Counted from the stretch's first letter, positions 33,555-43,224 are shown. The stretch: DNA of 64,000 nt from Herbaspirillum sp. alder98 (GCF_020179755.1 NZ_JAIUCY010000012.1:62001-126000); one strand, 5' to 3'. The notes: a model not told the origin generated them from the letters alone. Translations and numbers: made by a program.

Positions 33555-34427
33555 TCAGACTGCAGGTTGCCTCTGGGATTGAGGCTTCGGTTTGCGGTAA
33601 AGCGCCGAGCATATCACAACCCAATAAACCACATAGACGATCACCGACAGCAACGCCGGACGGGCCCGATAACCGGTCAAGGTCGAGATCAGGCTACCGG
33701 CGGTGGTCGAGTCGTCCAGCAGCCAGGCGGTATCCCAGACCGGCGCGGTAAGGGTCATGGTCCAGTCGGCCGAGGCCAGCATGTCGGAGCTTTCCAGCAG
33801 CACGTCGAACAACTTTTCGACACCGGTCACCAGCAGGCCGGCCGCCAGCAACAGCAGGATCACTTCGGTGACCTGGAAGAAACGACGCCACGAGAAGATC
33901 TTGCCGCCCAGCTGCAGGATATAGAAGGTCAGGAAAGCCAGGCCGAAACCGATCACGCCAGCCAGGACCAGCGAAGCCGTGCTGGCTTCCTGCTGGCCCA
34001 GGCCGATGCCGTATAGAAACACGGCCGTCTCGCTGCCTTCGCGCGCAATCGCCAGCGCCACCAGCACGAACACGCCCCACCAGTTGCCGCTCTGGACATT
34101 GCTCTGCATCGAGCTTTCCATGTCCTTCTTGAGGGTGCGGCCGTGCTTGCGCATCCAGAACACCATCTGCACGATCAGCACCGAGGCGATCAGGACGATG
34201 GCAATCTGGAAATAAGTCTGGGCATCGCCCGACAGCATTTCGGAAAAGCCGAGCAGCGCGCCGCCCAGCGCTGCGGCCAGCACCACGCCGGCCACCACGC
34301 CGGCCCACAGGTAAGGCAGGCCGCGACGCGCGGAGATATCACCGTTTTTCAGCCAGGCATACAAAATACCGACCACCAGAAGCGCCTCGACGCTTTCGCG
34401 CCAGACGATGAACATGACCTGTCCCAT
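33555..34427 (-). CDS. ftrC: FtrC iron permease (FTR1/EfeU family)
   Basis: The 290-residue membrane protein has the two REXXE iron-binding motifs of FTR1 permeases: RESVE at residues 10-14 and REGSE at 129-133. Seven helices are likely, with KKDMESSMQ in the intervening loop. It is the inner-membrane iron channel. In the Bordetella Ftr system it works with FtrA, FtrB and FtrD for ferrous iron at acidic pH. It lies about 160 bp after ftrB, a somewhat large gap within the operon. Confidence 0.93.
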   Translation of the reverse strand: MGQVMFIVWRESVEALLVVGILYAWLKNGDISARRGLPYLWAGVVAGVVLAAALGGALLGFSEMLSGDAQTYFQIAIVLIASVLIVQMVFWMRKHGRTLKKDMESSMQSNVQSGNWWGVFVLVALAIAREGSETAVFLYGIGLGQQEASTASLVLAGVIGFGLAFLTFYILQLGGKIFSWRRFFQVTEVILLLLAAGLLVTGVEKLFDVLLESSDMLASADWTMTLTAPVWDTAWLLDDSTTAGSLISTLTGYRARPALLSVIVYVVYWVVICSALYRKPKPQSQRQPAV

Positions 34428-34589
34428 TGATAAGCTTCCCTATAATCCACACACTATTCAAACCATTCCGGCCGCTGGGCGGTCCCGGATGACGCTGTCT
34501 CTCCTCGCGTCCCGCTTGGTTGCCTTGACGGCTATCGTTATGCCACTCCTGCAGGCGCGGACCTGCAAGAGCCAACCTACGCCGACGAC

Positions 34590-34940
34590 TTACTTGGCCA
34601 CGATCACGCCTTGCGGCATGTTCAGGTGGAAGTCATCGAAGAACTTGTATTCGCCCGGACGCAGCGGCGCGATCACGACGAACGACTGCGCGCCCGGCGC
34701 CAGCACCTTCTCCTTGCGCAGTTCGATGCTCTCGAACTCGGCGGCCGACTTGCCGATGTTATGGATCTCGATCTTGATGCGCTGGCCGGTCGGCACTTCA
34801 ATGCGCGGCGGAATCAACTTGCCATCCTGCATTTCCAGCTTGAAGGTCGGCAGGTCGGCGGCAACCGCCATGGTGGACGCAGCCAGCAGCACGGCTGCGG
34901 TCAACATCGCACGGACGTTGCGGACTTTGGATAGGGACAT
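34590..34940 (-). CDS. ftrB: FtrB periplasmic cupredoxin-like protein
   Basis: The 116-residue protein has a signal peptide (AMLTAAVLLAASTMAVAA) and a small cupredoxin fold: PTFKLEMQDGKLIPPRIEVP, then FESIELRKEKVLAPG and PGEYKFFDDFHLNMPQGVIVA. The Cys copper ligand is absent; a Met (NMPQG) and a His (FHLN) remain, as in FtrB/EfeO-type cupredoxins. The ATG at 34940 has GGAG 5 nt upstream. It is proposed to oxidise or deliver iron to FtrC. Confidence 0.88.
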   Translation of the reverse strand: MSLSKVRNVRAMLTAAVLLAASTMAVAADLPTFKLEMQDGKLIPPRIEVPTGQRIKIEIHNIGKSAAEFESIELRKEKVLAPGAQSFVVIAPLRPGEYKFFDDFHLNMPQGVIVAK

Positions 34941-35081
34941 GAACGCTCCGGTACTCTCAAATGGAAGCGGCCGCACTGATGATCGATGCCGGGTTCAATC
35001 CCATCATCAGACCTTCAGGCAGCCGAGTGTCGAACTGCTGAACTAGCCCGGCGCCGGCATCGGCCGGCACCAGGCGTGAAA

Positions 35082-35627
35082 TCAGTAACCGCCCTTCTTG
35101 CCGACGCCGGCGAACGGGAAGTCGTAATTCAGTTCGAAGGTCTTGAACCATGGACCGACGCCGGTTTCCTTGTCGACGTGGCGACCGAAGTGCGCGTGCT
35201 CATTGCCGGCCGGCGACGAGATGGTCAGCTTCAGCTTGTACTTGCCAGGGCCGTCGAGCTTGACGTTGTCACCGTAGTGCGGGCCATCGTTGGCCACCAT
35301 CGGCATCATGTCGCCCTTGATCGACTTGGTCGAACCGGCCTTGGTCAGTTCGTACTTGATCACCAGGTAAGGCATCCAGTCGCCCTCGGCGAAACCGTTA
35401 GGGTTCTTGGCCACGGCACGGATGTCGGCTTCGAGGTGGATATCGGACTCTTCCGCCTTGCGCATCATGCCGTCCGGTTCCATCTTGACCGGCTGCAGAT
35501 AGACGGCGTTGACTTCAAAACCATTCTGGATCTGCGGCTTGCCGATCGGATATTCGGCGGCCATGGCAACCCCTGCGGTGCAGGCCATCATGACTGCGGC
35601 AACGGCGAGTTTCTTGATACCAATCAT
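35082..35627 (-). CDS. ftrA: FtrA periplasmic iron-binding protein (P19/Tpd family)
   Basis: The 181-residue protein has a signal peptide (KLAVAAVMMACTAGVAMAA). It has the P19/FtrA sequence: YPIGKPQIQNGFEVNAVYLQ, EESDIHLEADIRA, and the His/Met-rich DMMPMVANDGPHYGDN and NEHAHFGRHVD. These histidines and methionines bind iron and copper in family members. The ATG at 35627 has an AGGAGAAC site and was preferred to the long upstream open frame. It is the first gene of ftrABCD, with a Fur box directly upstream. Confidence 0.93.
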   Translation of the reverse strand: MIGIKKLAVAAVMMACTAGVAMAAEYPIGKPQIQNGFEVNAVYLQPVKMEPDGMMRKAEESDIHLEADIRAVAKNPNGFAEGDWMPYLVIKYELTKAGSTKSIKGDMMPMVANDGPHYGDNVKLDGPGKYKLKLTISSPAGNEHAHFGRHVDKETGVGPWFKTFELNYDFPFAGVGKKGGY

Positions 35628-35653
35628 CTTTGTGTTCTCCTGGTCGATCAAAT

Positions 35654-35672
35654 GATAATGATTAGCATTAAT
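35654..35672 (-). promoter_or_regulatory. Fur box upstream of ftrABCD
   Basis: GATAATGATTAGCATTAAT (plus-strand reading) matches the 19-bp consensus GATAATGATAATCATTATC at 14 positions by my count. It lies 27 bp before the ftrA ATG, where a bound Fur would cover the promoter or start region. Iron repression is the expected regulation. Confidence 0.82.
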
Positions 35673-35750
35673 TGTAACACCATTTTGGTGCCGCCCGGGA
35701 TGCCCACAGACAAGCTTTGGGGCATCCCCCGCAAAGCCGCGCCGCGCATG

Positions 35751-35823
35751 AAAAAACGCCCGCCGCCCTGATCTCTGCGTCAACGGAGTTAGCGTTTTTG
35801 CAGAGCCCGGACAGCGGGCGTTT
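35751..35823 (-). terminator. Long-loop terminator after the first chemoreceptor gene
   Basis: On the minus strand ACGCCCGC and GCGGGCGT pair and are followed by TTTTT. The 50-nt loop holds a second hairpin (CTCTGC/GCAGAG at 35773-35805). It lies between the chemoreceptor stop and ftrA. Confidence 0.65.
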
Positions 35824-35870
35824 CTAAACTTTTCAGACGGTTGCTGCTACCTCGGCTGGCGCCGTGGAAA

Positions 35871-37544
35871 TTAGAACTCTTCCAGCTCCACGCCCAGCTT
35901 CTTGACTTGCGCACTGGTCGTCTTGAGACGCGCATTGGCCGGCGTGATGTCGATGGCACCGCGGCTCACGACGTTCTGGGGCTGAGGGGCCGCCAGGCGC
36001 GACGCATCCAGCTTGAACACGCTGACCACCTGCTCCAGCGTCTCGGCCTGCTGCTGCAACGCCTGCGCGGCGGCAGCGGCTTCTTCGACCAGCGCGGCAT
36101 TCTGCTGGGTGCTCTGATCCATCTGCGACACCGCCAGGTTGACCTGGCTGATGCCCGAGCTCTGCTCTTCGCTGGCCGACGCGATGTCGCCCACGATCTG
36201 GGTCACGCGCTGGACGCTGTCGACGATTTCGCTCATGGTGGTGCCGGCCTGCTCGACCAGCTTGCTGCCGGTGCCGACCTTGTCGACCGAGTCATCGATG
36301 AGCGACTTGATTTCCTTGGCGGCGGCAGCCGAACGCTGGGCCAGCGAGCGCACTTCCGAGGCCACCACGGCGAAACCGCGGCCCTGCTCGCCGGCACGCG
36401 CCGCTTCGACGGCGGCATTCAGCGCCAGGATGTTGGTCTGGAACGCGATGCCATCGATGACCGCGATGATATCGACGATCTTGCGCGACGAATCGTTGAT
36501 CGAATTCATGGTATCGACCACCTGGCGCACCACGTCGCCGCCCTGCGAGGCGATGTTCGAGGCCGACAGCGCCAGCTTGTTGGCAGCGCGGGCGTTCTCG
36601 GTGTTCTGCTGCACCACAGATGTCAGTTGCTCCAAACTGGAGGCGCTTTCTTCCAGCGCTGCGGCCTGCTGCTCGGTGCGGGCCGACAGGTCGGCATTGC
36701 CGGCGGCGATCTGGCGTGCCGCCACGCTGACCGAATCAGTCGACACGCGGGTGGTGGCCACTACTTCGACGATACGGGCCAGCAGCTTGTTGAAGGCGGT
36801 GGCAGTGCGGCCGATTTCGTCCATGCGCTCCACCGGCACCGGACGCGACAGGTCCAGGGTCTGGCTGACGTGTTCGAAGTTTTCCTGGATCTTGCCCAGG
36901 CTGCGGCTCAGGTGGCGCAGCAACTGGATGCCCAGCAATGCGGTCACCAGCACGGCGGCCACGATCACGGCCACCATGGCGCGGAAGGCAAAGGCATAGG
37001 CATCGTCACTCTCGGCGCGCACGGCAGCGATCAGCTTGCCGTTATAGGCGATGTGCTCATCGAATCCCTTGGCTGCGGCGCCTGCCGTGACGGCCAGCGG
37101 AGTGCCGGCTTCCAGCGTGGCGCGCACGCCATCCAGGTTGTTTTCGTAGGCCGCCGCAAAGAACGGGATCAGCGCCTTGCGATAGGCTTCCACGTTGGCC
37201 TTGTCGGCTGCGATCATGGCGCGGTCGGTGTCGTCATAGACGCGCTCTTTTTCGTAGCGGTTCAACTCGTCATCGAGGGCCTTGTTGGTGACGTCGAGGG
37301 TCTTTTGCAAGGCGCTCTTGTCGGGCAGGTTGCCGAACACGGCCAGGCGATAACCGGCCAGGCGGGTGTTGACCAGCGCGCTCTTGGCGGCATTGAGCCC
37401 CTCGATGCTGGGGATGATGCGATTCTGGATGGTATCGAGACGTTGCTGTGCGCGCTGCAACTGCAGCAGGCCGTCGCCGCCAACGAACAGCAGAGCGAGC
37501 AAGGCTGTCGCCAGGGTAATGATCAGGCGGTTGGTGATCGTCAT
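35871..37544 (-). CDS. Methyl-accepting chemotaxis protein (4HB type)
   Basis: The 557-residue receptor has a first helix (about 5-28), a helical periplasmic four-helix-bundle sensor (about 30-185), a second helix near [19 protein letters not shown], a HAMP domain, and a cytoplasmic signalling domain. The domain has the hairpin tip [21 protein letters not shown] and flanking methylation helices. The C-terminus is GVELEEF, so no WETF-type CheR/CheB tether. The ATG at 37544 has only a weak upstream GGAT; an ATG five codons earlier is possible. The ligand is unknown. Confidence 0.93.
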   Translation of the reverse strand: MTITNRLIITLATALLALLFVGGDGLLQLQRAQQRLDTIQNRIIPSIEGLNAAKSALVNTRLAGYRLAVFGNLPDKSALQKTLDVTNKALDDELNRYEKERVYDDTDRAMIAADKANVEAYRKALIPFFAAAYENNLDGVRATLEAGTPLAVTAGAAAKGFDEHIAYNGKLIAAVRAESDDAYAFAFRAMVAVIVAAVLVTALLGIQLLRHLSRSLGKIQENFEHVSQTLDLSRPVPVERMDEIGRTATAFNKLLARIVEVVATTRVSTDSVSVAARQIAAGNADLSARTEQQAAALEESASSLEQLTSVVQQNTENARAANKLALSASNIASQGGDVVRQVVDTMNSINDSSRKIVDIIAVIDGIAFQTNILALNAAVEAARAGEQGRGFAVVASEVRSLAQRSAAAAKEIKSLIDDSVDKVGTGSKLVEQAGTTMSEIVDSVQRVTQIVGDIASASEEQSSGISQVNLAVSQMDQSTQQNAALVEEAAAAAQALQQQAETLEQVVSVFKLDASRLAAPQPQNVVSRGAIDITPANARLKTTSAQVKKLGVELEEF

Positions 37545-37578
37545 AATGTGCGAATCCATGAGTGATATTGATTGAATC

Positions 37579-37596
37579 CCGGGGGCATGCCCCCGG
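37579..37596. repeat. Perfect 18-bp palindrome between patatin and chemoreceptor genes
   Basis: CCGGGGGCATGCCCCCGG is a perfect inverted repeat. There is no T-run after it on the minus strand, so it is a hairpin or protein site rather than a standard terminator. Confidence 0.6.
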
Positions 37597-37685
37597 TGCC
37601 GGATGTGTCTCGTCCTGGCATGGTGTTGCGCGGGCTTGTCGCCTCTACTCTGTGTATGTAATGGGTGGCCGGCGCCGATGTCGCC

Positions 37686-38801
37686 TCAGGCTGCCAGTGC
37701 AGCGTCGGCCGGCACGCTGCCCAGTTGCTCGCGGTGCTGCTGGCAGAACGCCAGGCCGGCGCGGTAGCCGACATCGAACAGGCGTTGCATGTTCGACGAC
37801 GACCAGTCCAGCACCTCCGGCCAATGCTGCTCGGGCACGTCACGCATCAGGTCGACCTTGAGCATGCGTCGACGCTGGGCGCCGGTCACCGGGTCGGTGT
37901 TGTGTTCGAGTTCGAACAGGCGCTGCTCGGCCTTGGAAATCTTGACCAGCGGCGTGATGATGGAACGCACCCAGGCATCGTAGAGATTACGGGGCTTGCG
38001 AATCAGGCGGTCGTCGCCCAGGATGTCGAGCACCACCAGCGTGTCGACTTCGGGATGGCGCGCGGGCTGGCCGTCGCTGCCGGCGATGAAGGGATCGAAG
38101 TTGAGCGTATCCAGGGCCGCGCCCTCGATATAGTTTTCGCCGTCGATCTCGGTGGGCGCATACAGGAACGGGAATGACAGCGAGGCCCGCACATGCGCGG
38201 CGCCGATCTCGTGCTTGCCCCAGACCTGCATCTGGTGACGGTCGACGTTATAGGCATTGATATAGAACTCGGGCGCCATGCGCGGCACCGCGTCGAAGTC
38301 GATCGACTGTTCCAGGAAAGGCAGATGGGCGCACAAGCCCAGGCTGCCGGAATTGAGGTCGGAGGGCGACATGGCCGACATCATCAGATGCATCCAGTCA
38401 TTCCACTTGGTCTGGGCGTCGGCGAACTGCTGGGTGAACATCTGCGCAAACGGGTTGCTGCTCATGGCCGGCATGCCCTGCATCTGCTGCATGAACGAAT
38501 CGCGATAACTCTCGGCTTGCGAGCCCGGCTTCTTGAAGACCTTGTAGTTCACCGGAAACAGCTTGTAGATACTGTCGGCCACGCCCACTTCGGCCCAGCG
38601 CATCAGCGCCTCACGCGGAGAAACATCGCGCGGCGCAGTGTAGAGCAGCCCCATCAGCACCCCGGCGCCCGATGCCGAGATGACATCGAATTCGATGCCT
38701 TCGGCCAGAAACGCCGCCAATGCGCCCGCGATCAGTGTCGAATTGGGCGCCCCGCCGCCGATGACCAGACCGAGCTTTCCCCGCCCCTGTTGCTTGTTCA
38801 T
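37686..38801 (-). CDS. Patatin-like protein with a degenerate catalytic site
   Basis: The 371-residue protein shows the patatin beginning LGLVIGGGAPNSTLIAGALAAFLAEGIEFDVISASGAG. In an ungapped comparison with the family pattern DVISGTSAGA, the nucleophile serine position is Gly45 with Ser44 beside it. The oxyanion GGGAKG is GGGAPN. The second catalytic motif DGG appears as EGA in YIEGAALDTLNF. It may therefore be inactive, or use shifted residues. The ATG at 38801 follows GGGGGAA. It precedes the chemoreceptor gene but with a 140-bp gap. No signal peptide is seen, so it is probably cytoplasmic. Confidence 0.8.
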   Translation of the reverse strand: MNKQQGRGKLGLVIGGGAPNSTLIAGALAAFLAEGIEFDVISASGAGVLMGLLYTAPRDVSPREALMRWAEVGVADSIYKLFPVNYKVFKKPGSQAESYRDSFMQQMQGMPAMSSNPFAQMFTQQFADAQTKWNDWMHLMMSAMSPSDLNSGSLGLCAHLPFLEQSIDFDAVPRMAPEFYINAYNVDRHQMQVWGKHEIGAAHVRASLSFPFLYAPTEIDGENYIEGAALDTLNFDPFIAGSDGQPARHPEVDTLVVLDILGDDRLIRKPRNLYDAWVRSIITPLVKISKAEQRLFELEHNTDPVTGAQRRRMLKVDLMRDVPEQHWPEVLDWSSSNMQRLFDVGYRAGLAFCQQHREQLGSVPADAALAA

Positions 38802-39229
38802 TTTTTCCCCCTGTGTCGACGCACACCGCAAAGTTGCTGGTGATGGCCGCCCGCGTTCCCTGTTAGTCGGCACCATGAATGTCATGAGGTAACTATCGCG
38901 TACGTCGGGAATATAGCCTCAAAGCAATTTGACGGTGGGGTTCGGTGTGATTTTATTAGCGCATAACAGGCATTCACGAATTTGATATGTCGCGCCGGAG
39001 TTGATGTTGCAGCGCAAAAAAGTCGAACAGCGGTCAATCTGCACGCCGTTGTAATCATGCTGTAAGGAAAGTCAGCATTAACAGCCAAATAATTAATATA
39101 AAGACAACTCCAGGCTTGATTCCGGGATGAAACAAATGATTGGCAGGCAATGGCTTTATGTAACTCTCTGTGTCAAACTGATTGCCGCCTCCCCAGCCAG
39201 CTCGACTACAACACTGCTCAATCTTCGCA
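38802..39229. other. Intergenic region without a recognised gene
   Basis: About 430 bp, AT-richer than the genes, separate the patatin gene from the divergent receiver gene. I saw no open frame with coding character, no RNA gene, and no clear promoter pair. An AT-rich stretch near 39086-39105 may be part of the receiver-gene promoter. Confidence 0.5.
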
Positions 39230-39658
39230 ATGACCCGTTCCAGCATATTGATGGTTGATCCCAGCCCAGAATCGGTGGAACTGGCGCGCTTCAGTCTTTG
39301 GCGCAGCAAGCTGGACTGCGCCTTCGGCTGGTTCGAGGACGCCGAACAAGCCGCCGAGTCGCTGTTCTCGCCGACCGCCATGACGGGCCCCGACGACACC
39401 CTTCCCTATCTACTCTTGCTTGAACCCAAATTGCCACGCATGGATGGGCTGGAGCTGTTGCGCCAGGTTCGCAGCCACGCCCATACGCGTGACTTGCCGG
39501 TGGTGATGTTCTGCAACAGTGGCGATGCCGATGATGAAGCCGCTGCCATGGCGGCGGGCGCCAACAGCTACCTGGTCAAGCCGGTCGACGCCAAGGAATT
39601 CATGCAACTGGTCGTCGATACCGTGCTCCGGTGGCGCAATATTTCCCACGGAAAATAA
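39230..39658 (+). CDS. Atypical single-domain response regulator with Glu at the phosphosite
   Basis: The 142-residue protein is a stand-alone receiver: [16 protein letters not shown] at the N-terminus, [20 protein letters not shown] in the middle, and the conserved KP at [16 protein letters not shown]. The expected phospho-acceptor Asp is Glu65. The usual T/S is in VVMFCNSGD. The N-terminal acidic pair is reduced to one Asp, here VDP. It resembles CheY-like/Rcp1-type receivers. The ATG at 39230 fits the receiver start. It lies 212 bp before a chemoreceptor gene on the same strand, suggesting a role in that pathway, which is inference. Confidence 0.85.
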   Translation: MTRSSILMVDPSPESVELARFSLWRSKLDCAFGWFEDAEQAAESLFSPTAMTGPDDTLPYLLLLEPKLPRMDGLELLRQVRSHAHTRDLPVVMFCNSGDADDEAAAMAAGANSYLVKPVDAKEFMQLVVDTVLRWRNISHGK

Positions 39659-39870
39659 ACCCGCCCTTATTTTTTTGCTACCCCCGGGAAAATCCCGATT
39701 ACCCCCGCCCCCGTAAGAAATTAAGATTTCAACAACGCTCGACGCTGCAGCAATGTCATTGCACGCGGCCAGGCACTAAGTTGTCTTTCTTGATTTTTGT
39801 TATTCTTTTTACAATAATCAACAACAGCAGTCCGGTCATCCAACACGATGTCCATCACGGGGAGAAGCAC

Positions 39871-41619
39871 ATGAAATGGTTTTATGATCTCAAGATTTCC
39901 AGGAAATTGATCACCGCATTCCTGGTCGTCGTCATGATGGTCGCGGCGCTGGGGGCGTTCGCGGTACGTCAGCTGGACAAGGTCAATTCGGCCTCGACCG
40001 AAATCGCCACCAACTGGTTGCCCAGCATTCGCACGCTGTCGGTCATCCAGTTGACGCTGTCGCGCGTGCGCAGTTTCGAAATGCAGCACATCCTGGCCAG
40101 CGATCCCAAGGAATTCGCCGAGATCGAGCAAAGCAGCCAGAAGCAGATCGACCTGCTCAAGAAACAATTGGCGCTGTATGACGGCCAGATCTCCGAACCC
40201 GAGGAAAAAGCGCTCTATCCGGAAGTACAGAAGCTGATCGCCAGCTTTCTGGCCGAACATGAAAAGATCATCGCGCTGTCCAAACAGGACAAGAACGATG
40301 AAGCGCGCACCCTGCAACGCGGTGAAGCCACGCGCGCCTATCGGGCCCTGCTGCAGAACCTCGAAAAGCTGATCAACGTCAACGACACCGGCGCCGATGG
40401 CTCCAATGCGTTGGCCGATGCGATCTATGCGCAGTCGCGGTTGTGGATCATCGTCCTGGTATTGAGCTGTGTCGCCCTGTCGATGTTGCTGGCCATGTGG
40501 GTGTCGCGCCTGATTGCCCGCCCCATCGAAGAAGCGGTGGCGGTCGCCCAGCGCGTCGCCGGTGGCGACCTGACCGCCAACATCCAGTCGACCAGCAAGG
40601 ATGAGGCTGGCCAGTTGCTGGACGCGCTCAAGACCATGAACGGCAGCCTGCTGACCATCGTCGCCGAAGTGCGCCAGGGCACCAGCACCATCACCACGGC
40701 ATCGACCGAGATCGCCGCCGGCAACCTCGACCTGTCGTCGCGTACCGAACAACAGGCCAGCTCGCTGGAAGAAACCGCCTCGGCCATGGAAGAGTTGACC
40801 TCGACCGTGAAGCAGAACGCCGACAACGCCAAGCAGGCCAACCAGCTCGCCGTGTCGGCCTCGGAAGTGGCATCGGCCGGTGGCGACGTGGTCGGCAAGG
40901 TGGTCGATACCATGGGCTCGATCAACGAATCGTCGCGCAAGATCGCCGACATCATCAGCGTCATCGATGGCATCGCGTTCCAGACCAATATCCTGGCGCT
41001 GAATGCTGCCGTTGAGGCCGCACGGGCCGGTGAACAGGGCCGTGGCTTTGCGGTGGTGGCATCCGAAGTGCGTTCGCTGGCGCAGCGCTCGGCGGCCGCC
41101 GCCAAGGAAATCAAGGGACTCATCGAGGGTTCGGTGGCGCAGGTCGACCTGGGCAGCAAGCTGGTCGAAGAAGCCGGCTCCACCATGACCGAAGTGGTCA
41201 ACAGCGTGCGCCGCGTGACCGATATCGTGGCCGAGATCACCTCGGCCAGCCAGGAGCAGAGCGAAGGCATCGAGCAGATCAACCTGGCCATCACGCAGAT
41301 GGATGAAGTCACGCAGCAAAATGCCGCGCTGGTGGAGCAAGCTGCCGCTGCCGCACAATCGCTGCAAGAGCAGGCCGAGAAACTGACCGATACCGTCAGC
41401 GTCTTCAAGCTCGACAGCAATGCCGTGGCCACGCCGCCCAAGTCCACTTTCTCGGCCGCCGCCGCGCCCAAGGGCAACACCTTTGCGCCGCGCAATACGC
41501 CGCCACGCAAGCGCACGCAAGATGTGACGCCGCCCAAGCCGGCACTGAAGGCGTCCGCCCCCGCAGCCAGCAAACTGGCGCCGGCCAGCGATGACAGCGG
41601 ATCGTGGGAAACCTTCTGA
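39871..41619 (+). CDS. Methyl-accepting chemotaxis protein with a C-terminal WETF tether
   Basis: The 582-residue receptor has a first helix ([20 protein letters not shown]), a four-helix-bundle periplasmic domain, a second helix ([20 protein letters not shown]), HAMP, and a full signalling domain with [22 protein letters not shown] basic, Ala/Pro-rich linker ends in GSWETF, matching the NWETF-type pentapeptide that binds CheR and CheB. The ATG at 39871 has GGGGAG upstream; the long upstream open frame is not coding. The ligand is unknown. Confidence 0.95.
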   Translation: MKWFYDLKISRKLITAFLVVVMMVAALGAFAVRQLDKVNSASTEIATNWLPSIRTLSVIQLTLSRVRSFEMQHILASDPKEFAEIEQSSQKQIDLLKKQLALYDGQISEPEEKALYPEVQKLIASFLAEHEKIIALSKQDKNDEARTLQRGEATRAYRALLQNLEKLINVNDTGADGSNALADAIYAQSRLWIIVLVLSCVALSMLLAMWVSRLIARPIEEAVAVAQRVAGGDLTANIQSTSKDEAGQLLDALKTMNGSLLTIVAEVRQGTSTITTASTEIAAGNLDLSSRTEQQASSLEETASAMEELTSTVKQNADNAKQANQLAVSASEVASAGGDVVGKVVDTMGSINESSRKIADIISVIDGIAFQTNILALNAAVEAARAGEQGRGFAVVASEVRSLAQRSAAAAKEIKGLIEGSVAQVDLGSKLVEEAGSTMTEVVNSVRRVTDIVAEITSASQEQSEGIEQINLAITQMDEVTQQNAALVEQAAAAAQSLQEQAEKLTDTVSVFKLDSNAVATPPKSTFSAAAAPKGNTFAPRNTPPRKRTQDVTPPKPALKASAPAASKLAPASDDSGSWETF

Positions 41620-41670
41620 GGCCAGTCATTGCCCGGGTGACCTGACCCGGGGTGTGATCAGGACCATGAA

Positions 41671-41707
41671 AAACACCAGCTTGCCCAACGGCGCGCTGGT
41701 GTTTTTT
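41671..41707 (+). terminator. Rho-independent terminator after the WETF chemoreceptor
   Basis: AAACACCAGC pairs with GCTGGTGTTT across a GC-rich loop, followed by a seven-T run. It lies 51 bp after the stop. Confidence 0.9.
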
Positions 41708-41796
41708 TATGGATATCAATATGCGAAATCATTCGTTCAGCCAGCGCAGGCACGACGGTTAGAGTGGTTTTTCCCTCCACGACTCGTCTGCCTACC

Positions 41797-43086
41797 ATGT
41801 CGCAAGCTCCGCAATGGAAATTCGAAACGATCTCGGTCCACGCCGGCTACTCTCCCGATCCCACCACCCGGGCGGTGGCGGTGCCGATCTATCAAACGGT
41901 GGCGTTTGCGTTTGACGACACCCAGCACGGCGCCGACCTGTTCGACCTGAAGGTGCAGGGCAATATCTACTCGCGCATCATGAACCCCACCCAGGACGTG
42001 CTGGAGCAGCGGGTGGCGGCGCTCGAAGGCGGTATTGCTGCGTTGGCGGTGGCCTCAGGCCAGGCCGCCGTCACCTATGCGATCCAGACCATTGCCGAAG
42101 CCGGCGACAACATCGTGTCGGCCTCGACCCTGTATGGCGGCACCTACAACCTGTTTGCCCACACGCTGCCGCAATTCGGCATCGAGACCCGCTTCGCCGA
42201 TCCGCGCGACCCGGCCTCCTTTGCCCCGCATATCGACGCCCGCACCAAGGCCATCTTCATCGAATCGATCGGTAATCCGCTGGGCAACATCACCGACATC
42301 GCCGCCATTGCCGATATCGCCCATCAGCACGGCGTGCCACTGATCGTCGACAACACGGTGGCCACGCCCTACCTGCTGCGCCCGATCGAGCATGGCGCCG
42401 ACATCGTGGTGCATTCGCTCACCAAATACCTGGGTGGCCATGGCACCAGCCTGGGCGGCGCGATCGTCGATTCCGGCAAGTTTCCGTGGGCGCGCCACAA
42501 AGAGCGATTCAAGCGCCTCAACGAACCTGACGTCAGCTATCACGGCGTGGTCTATACCGAAGCGCTCGGTGACGCCGCCTATATCGGCCGCGCACGGGTG
42601 GTGCCGTTGCGCAATACCGGCGCTGCACTGTCGCCGTTCAACAGTTTCCTGATCCTGCAAGGCATCGAGACCCTGGCGCTGCGACTGGACCGGATCACCG
42701 CCAACGCACTGGCCGTGGCCAGGTACCTCAAGCAACATGCCAAGGTGAACTGGGTCAACTACGCCGGGCTGGAAGACCACCCCGATCACGCGCTGGCCAA
42801 GAAGTACCTGCAAGGAAAGTCGTCGGGCGTGCTGACCTTTGGCGTGCAGGGCGGGCTGGCCGGCGGCGCCAGGTTCCAGGATGCATTGCAGCTGTTCACG
42901 CGGCTAGTCAATATCGGCGACGCCAAATCGCTGGCGACCCATCCGGCGTCGACCACGCATCGCCAACTGTCGCCGGCCGAGTTGATCAAGGCCGGCGTGA
43001 CCGAAGACACGGTGCGACTGTCGATCGGCATCGAACACATCGATGACCTGATCGCCGACCTGGAGCAGGCGCTGGCCGCAATTTGA
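41797..43086 (+). CDS. metY: O-acetylhomoserine aminocarboxypropyltransferase (sulfhydrylase)
   Basis: The 429-residue PLP enzyme makes homocysteine from O-acetylhomoserine and sulfide in methionine synthesis. The family features are [20 protein letters not shown], the PLP-phosphate-binding [11 protein letters not shown], and the PLP lysine Lys210 in [13 protein letters not shown]. The [13 protein letters not shown] segment near the C-terminus and the overall length fit MetY rather than the shorter MetB/MetC. The ATG at 41797 gives the conserved start. It is followed by a bidirectional terminator, so it is monocistronic. No SAM riboswitch was seen upstream. Confidence 0.92.
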   Translation: MSQAPQWKFETISVHAGYSPDPTTRAVAVPIYQTVAFAFDDTQHGADLFDLKVQGNIYSRIMNPTQDVLEQRVAALEGGIAALAVASGQAAVTYAIQTIAEAGDNIVSASTLYGGTYNLFAHTLPQFGIETRFADPRDPASFAPHIDARTKAIFIESIGNPLGNITDIAAIADIAHQHGVPLIVDNTVATPYLLRPIEHGADIVVHSLTKYLGGHGTSLGGAIVDSGKFPWARHKERFKRLNEPDVSYHGVVYTEALGDAAYIGRARVVPLRNTGAALSPFNSFLILQGIETLALRLDRITANALAVARYLKQHAKVNWVNYAGLEDHPDHALAKKYLQGKSSGVLTFGVQGGLAGGARFQDALQLFTRLVNIGDAKSLATHPASTTHRQLSPAELIKAGVTEDTVRLSIGIEHIDDLIADLEQALAAI

Positions 43087-43111
43087 AGAAAGTGTGAGGG
43101 GAGCAGAAAAG

Positions 43112-43144
43112 AAAAAAGGGTCCATCTTGCGATGGACCCTTTAT
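43112..43144. terminator. Bidirectional terminator between metY and tRNA-Arg
   Basis: GGGTCCATC and GATGGACCC form a 9-bp stem with a TTGC loop, preceded by A6 and followed by TTTAT. On the minus strand the stem ends in TTTTTTC, so it can end both metY and tRNA-Arg transcripts. Confidence 0.9.
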
Positions 43145-43147
43145 ATC

Positions 43148-43224
43148 TGGTGCGGCTGGCAGGAATCGAACCCACGACCCCTTGGTTCGTAGCCAAGTAC
43201 TCTATCCAGCTGAGCTACAGCCGC
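43148..43224 (-). tRNA. tRNA-Arg (anticodon ACG)
   Basis: The 77-nt minus-strand sequence GCGGCTGTAGCTCAGCTGG...CCAGCCGCACCA folds as a cloverleaf. The acceptor stem is GCGGCTG/CAGCCGC, the D-loop contains AGCTGGATAG, and the anticodon stem CTTGG/CCAAG surrounds CTACGAA, giving anticodon ACG. The T arm is GTGGGTTCGAATCC. The 3' CCA is encoded. A34 is expected to be edited to inosine to read CGU, CGC and CGA. Confidence 0.96.

Noticed and set aside
39661..39870. A FliA promoter upstream of the WETF chemoreceptor
   Set aside because: TAAG-type -35-like sequences occur, but none has GCCGATAA-like sequence at the right distance.
41620..41796. A SAM riboswitch in front of metY
   Set aside because: The leader holds only the terminator of the preceding gene and no SAM-I or SAM-II core motif.
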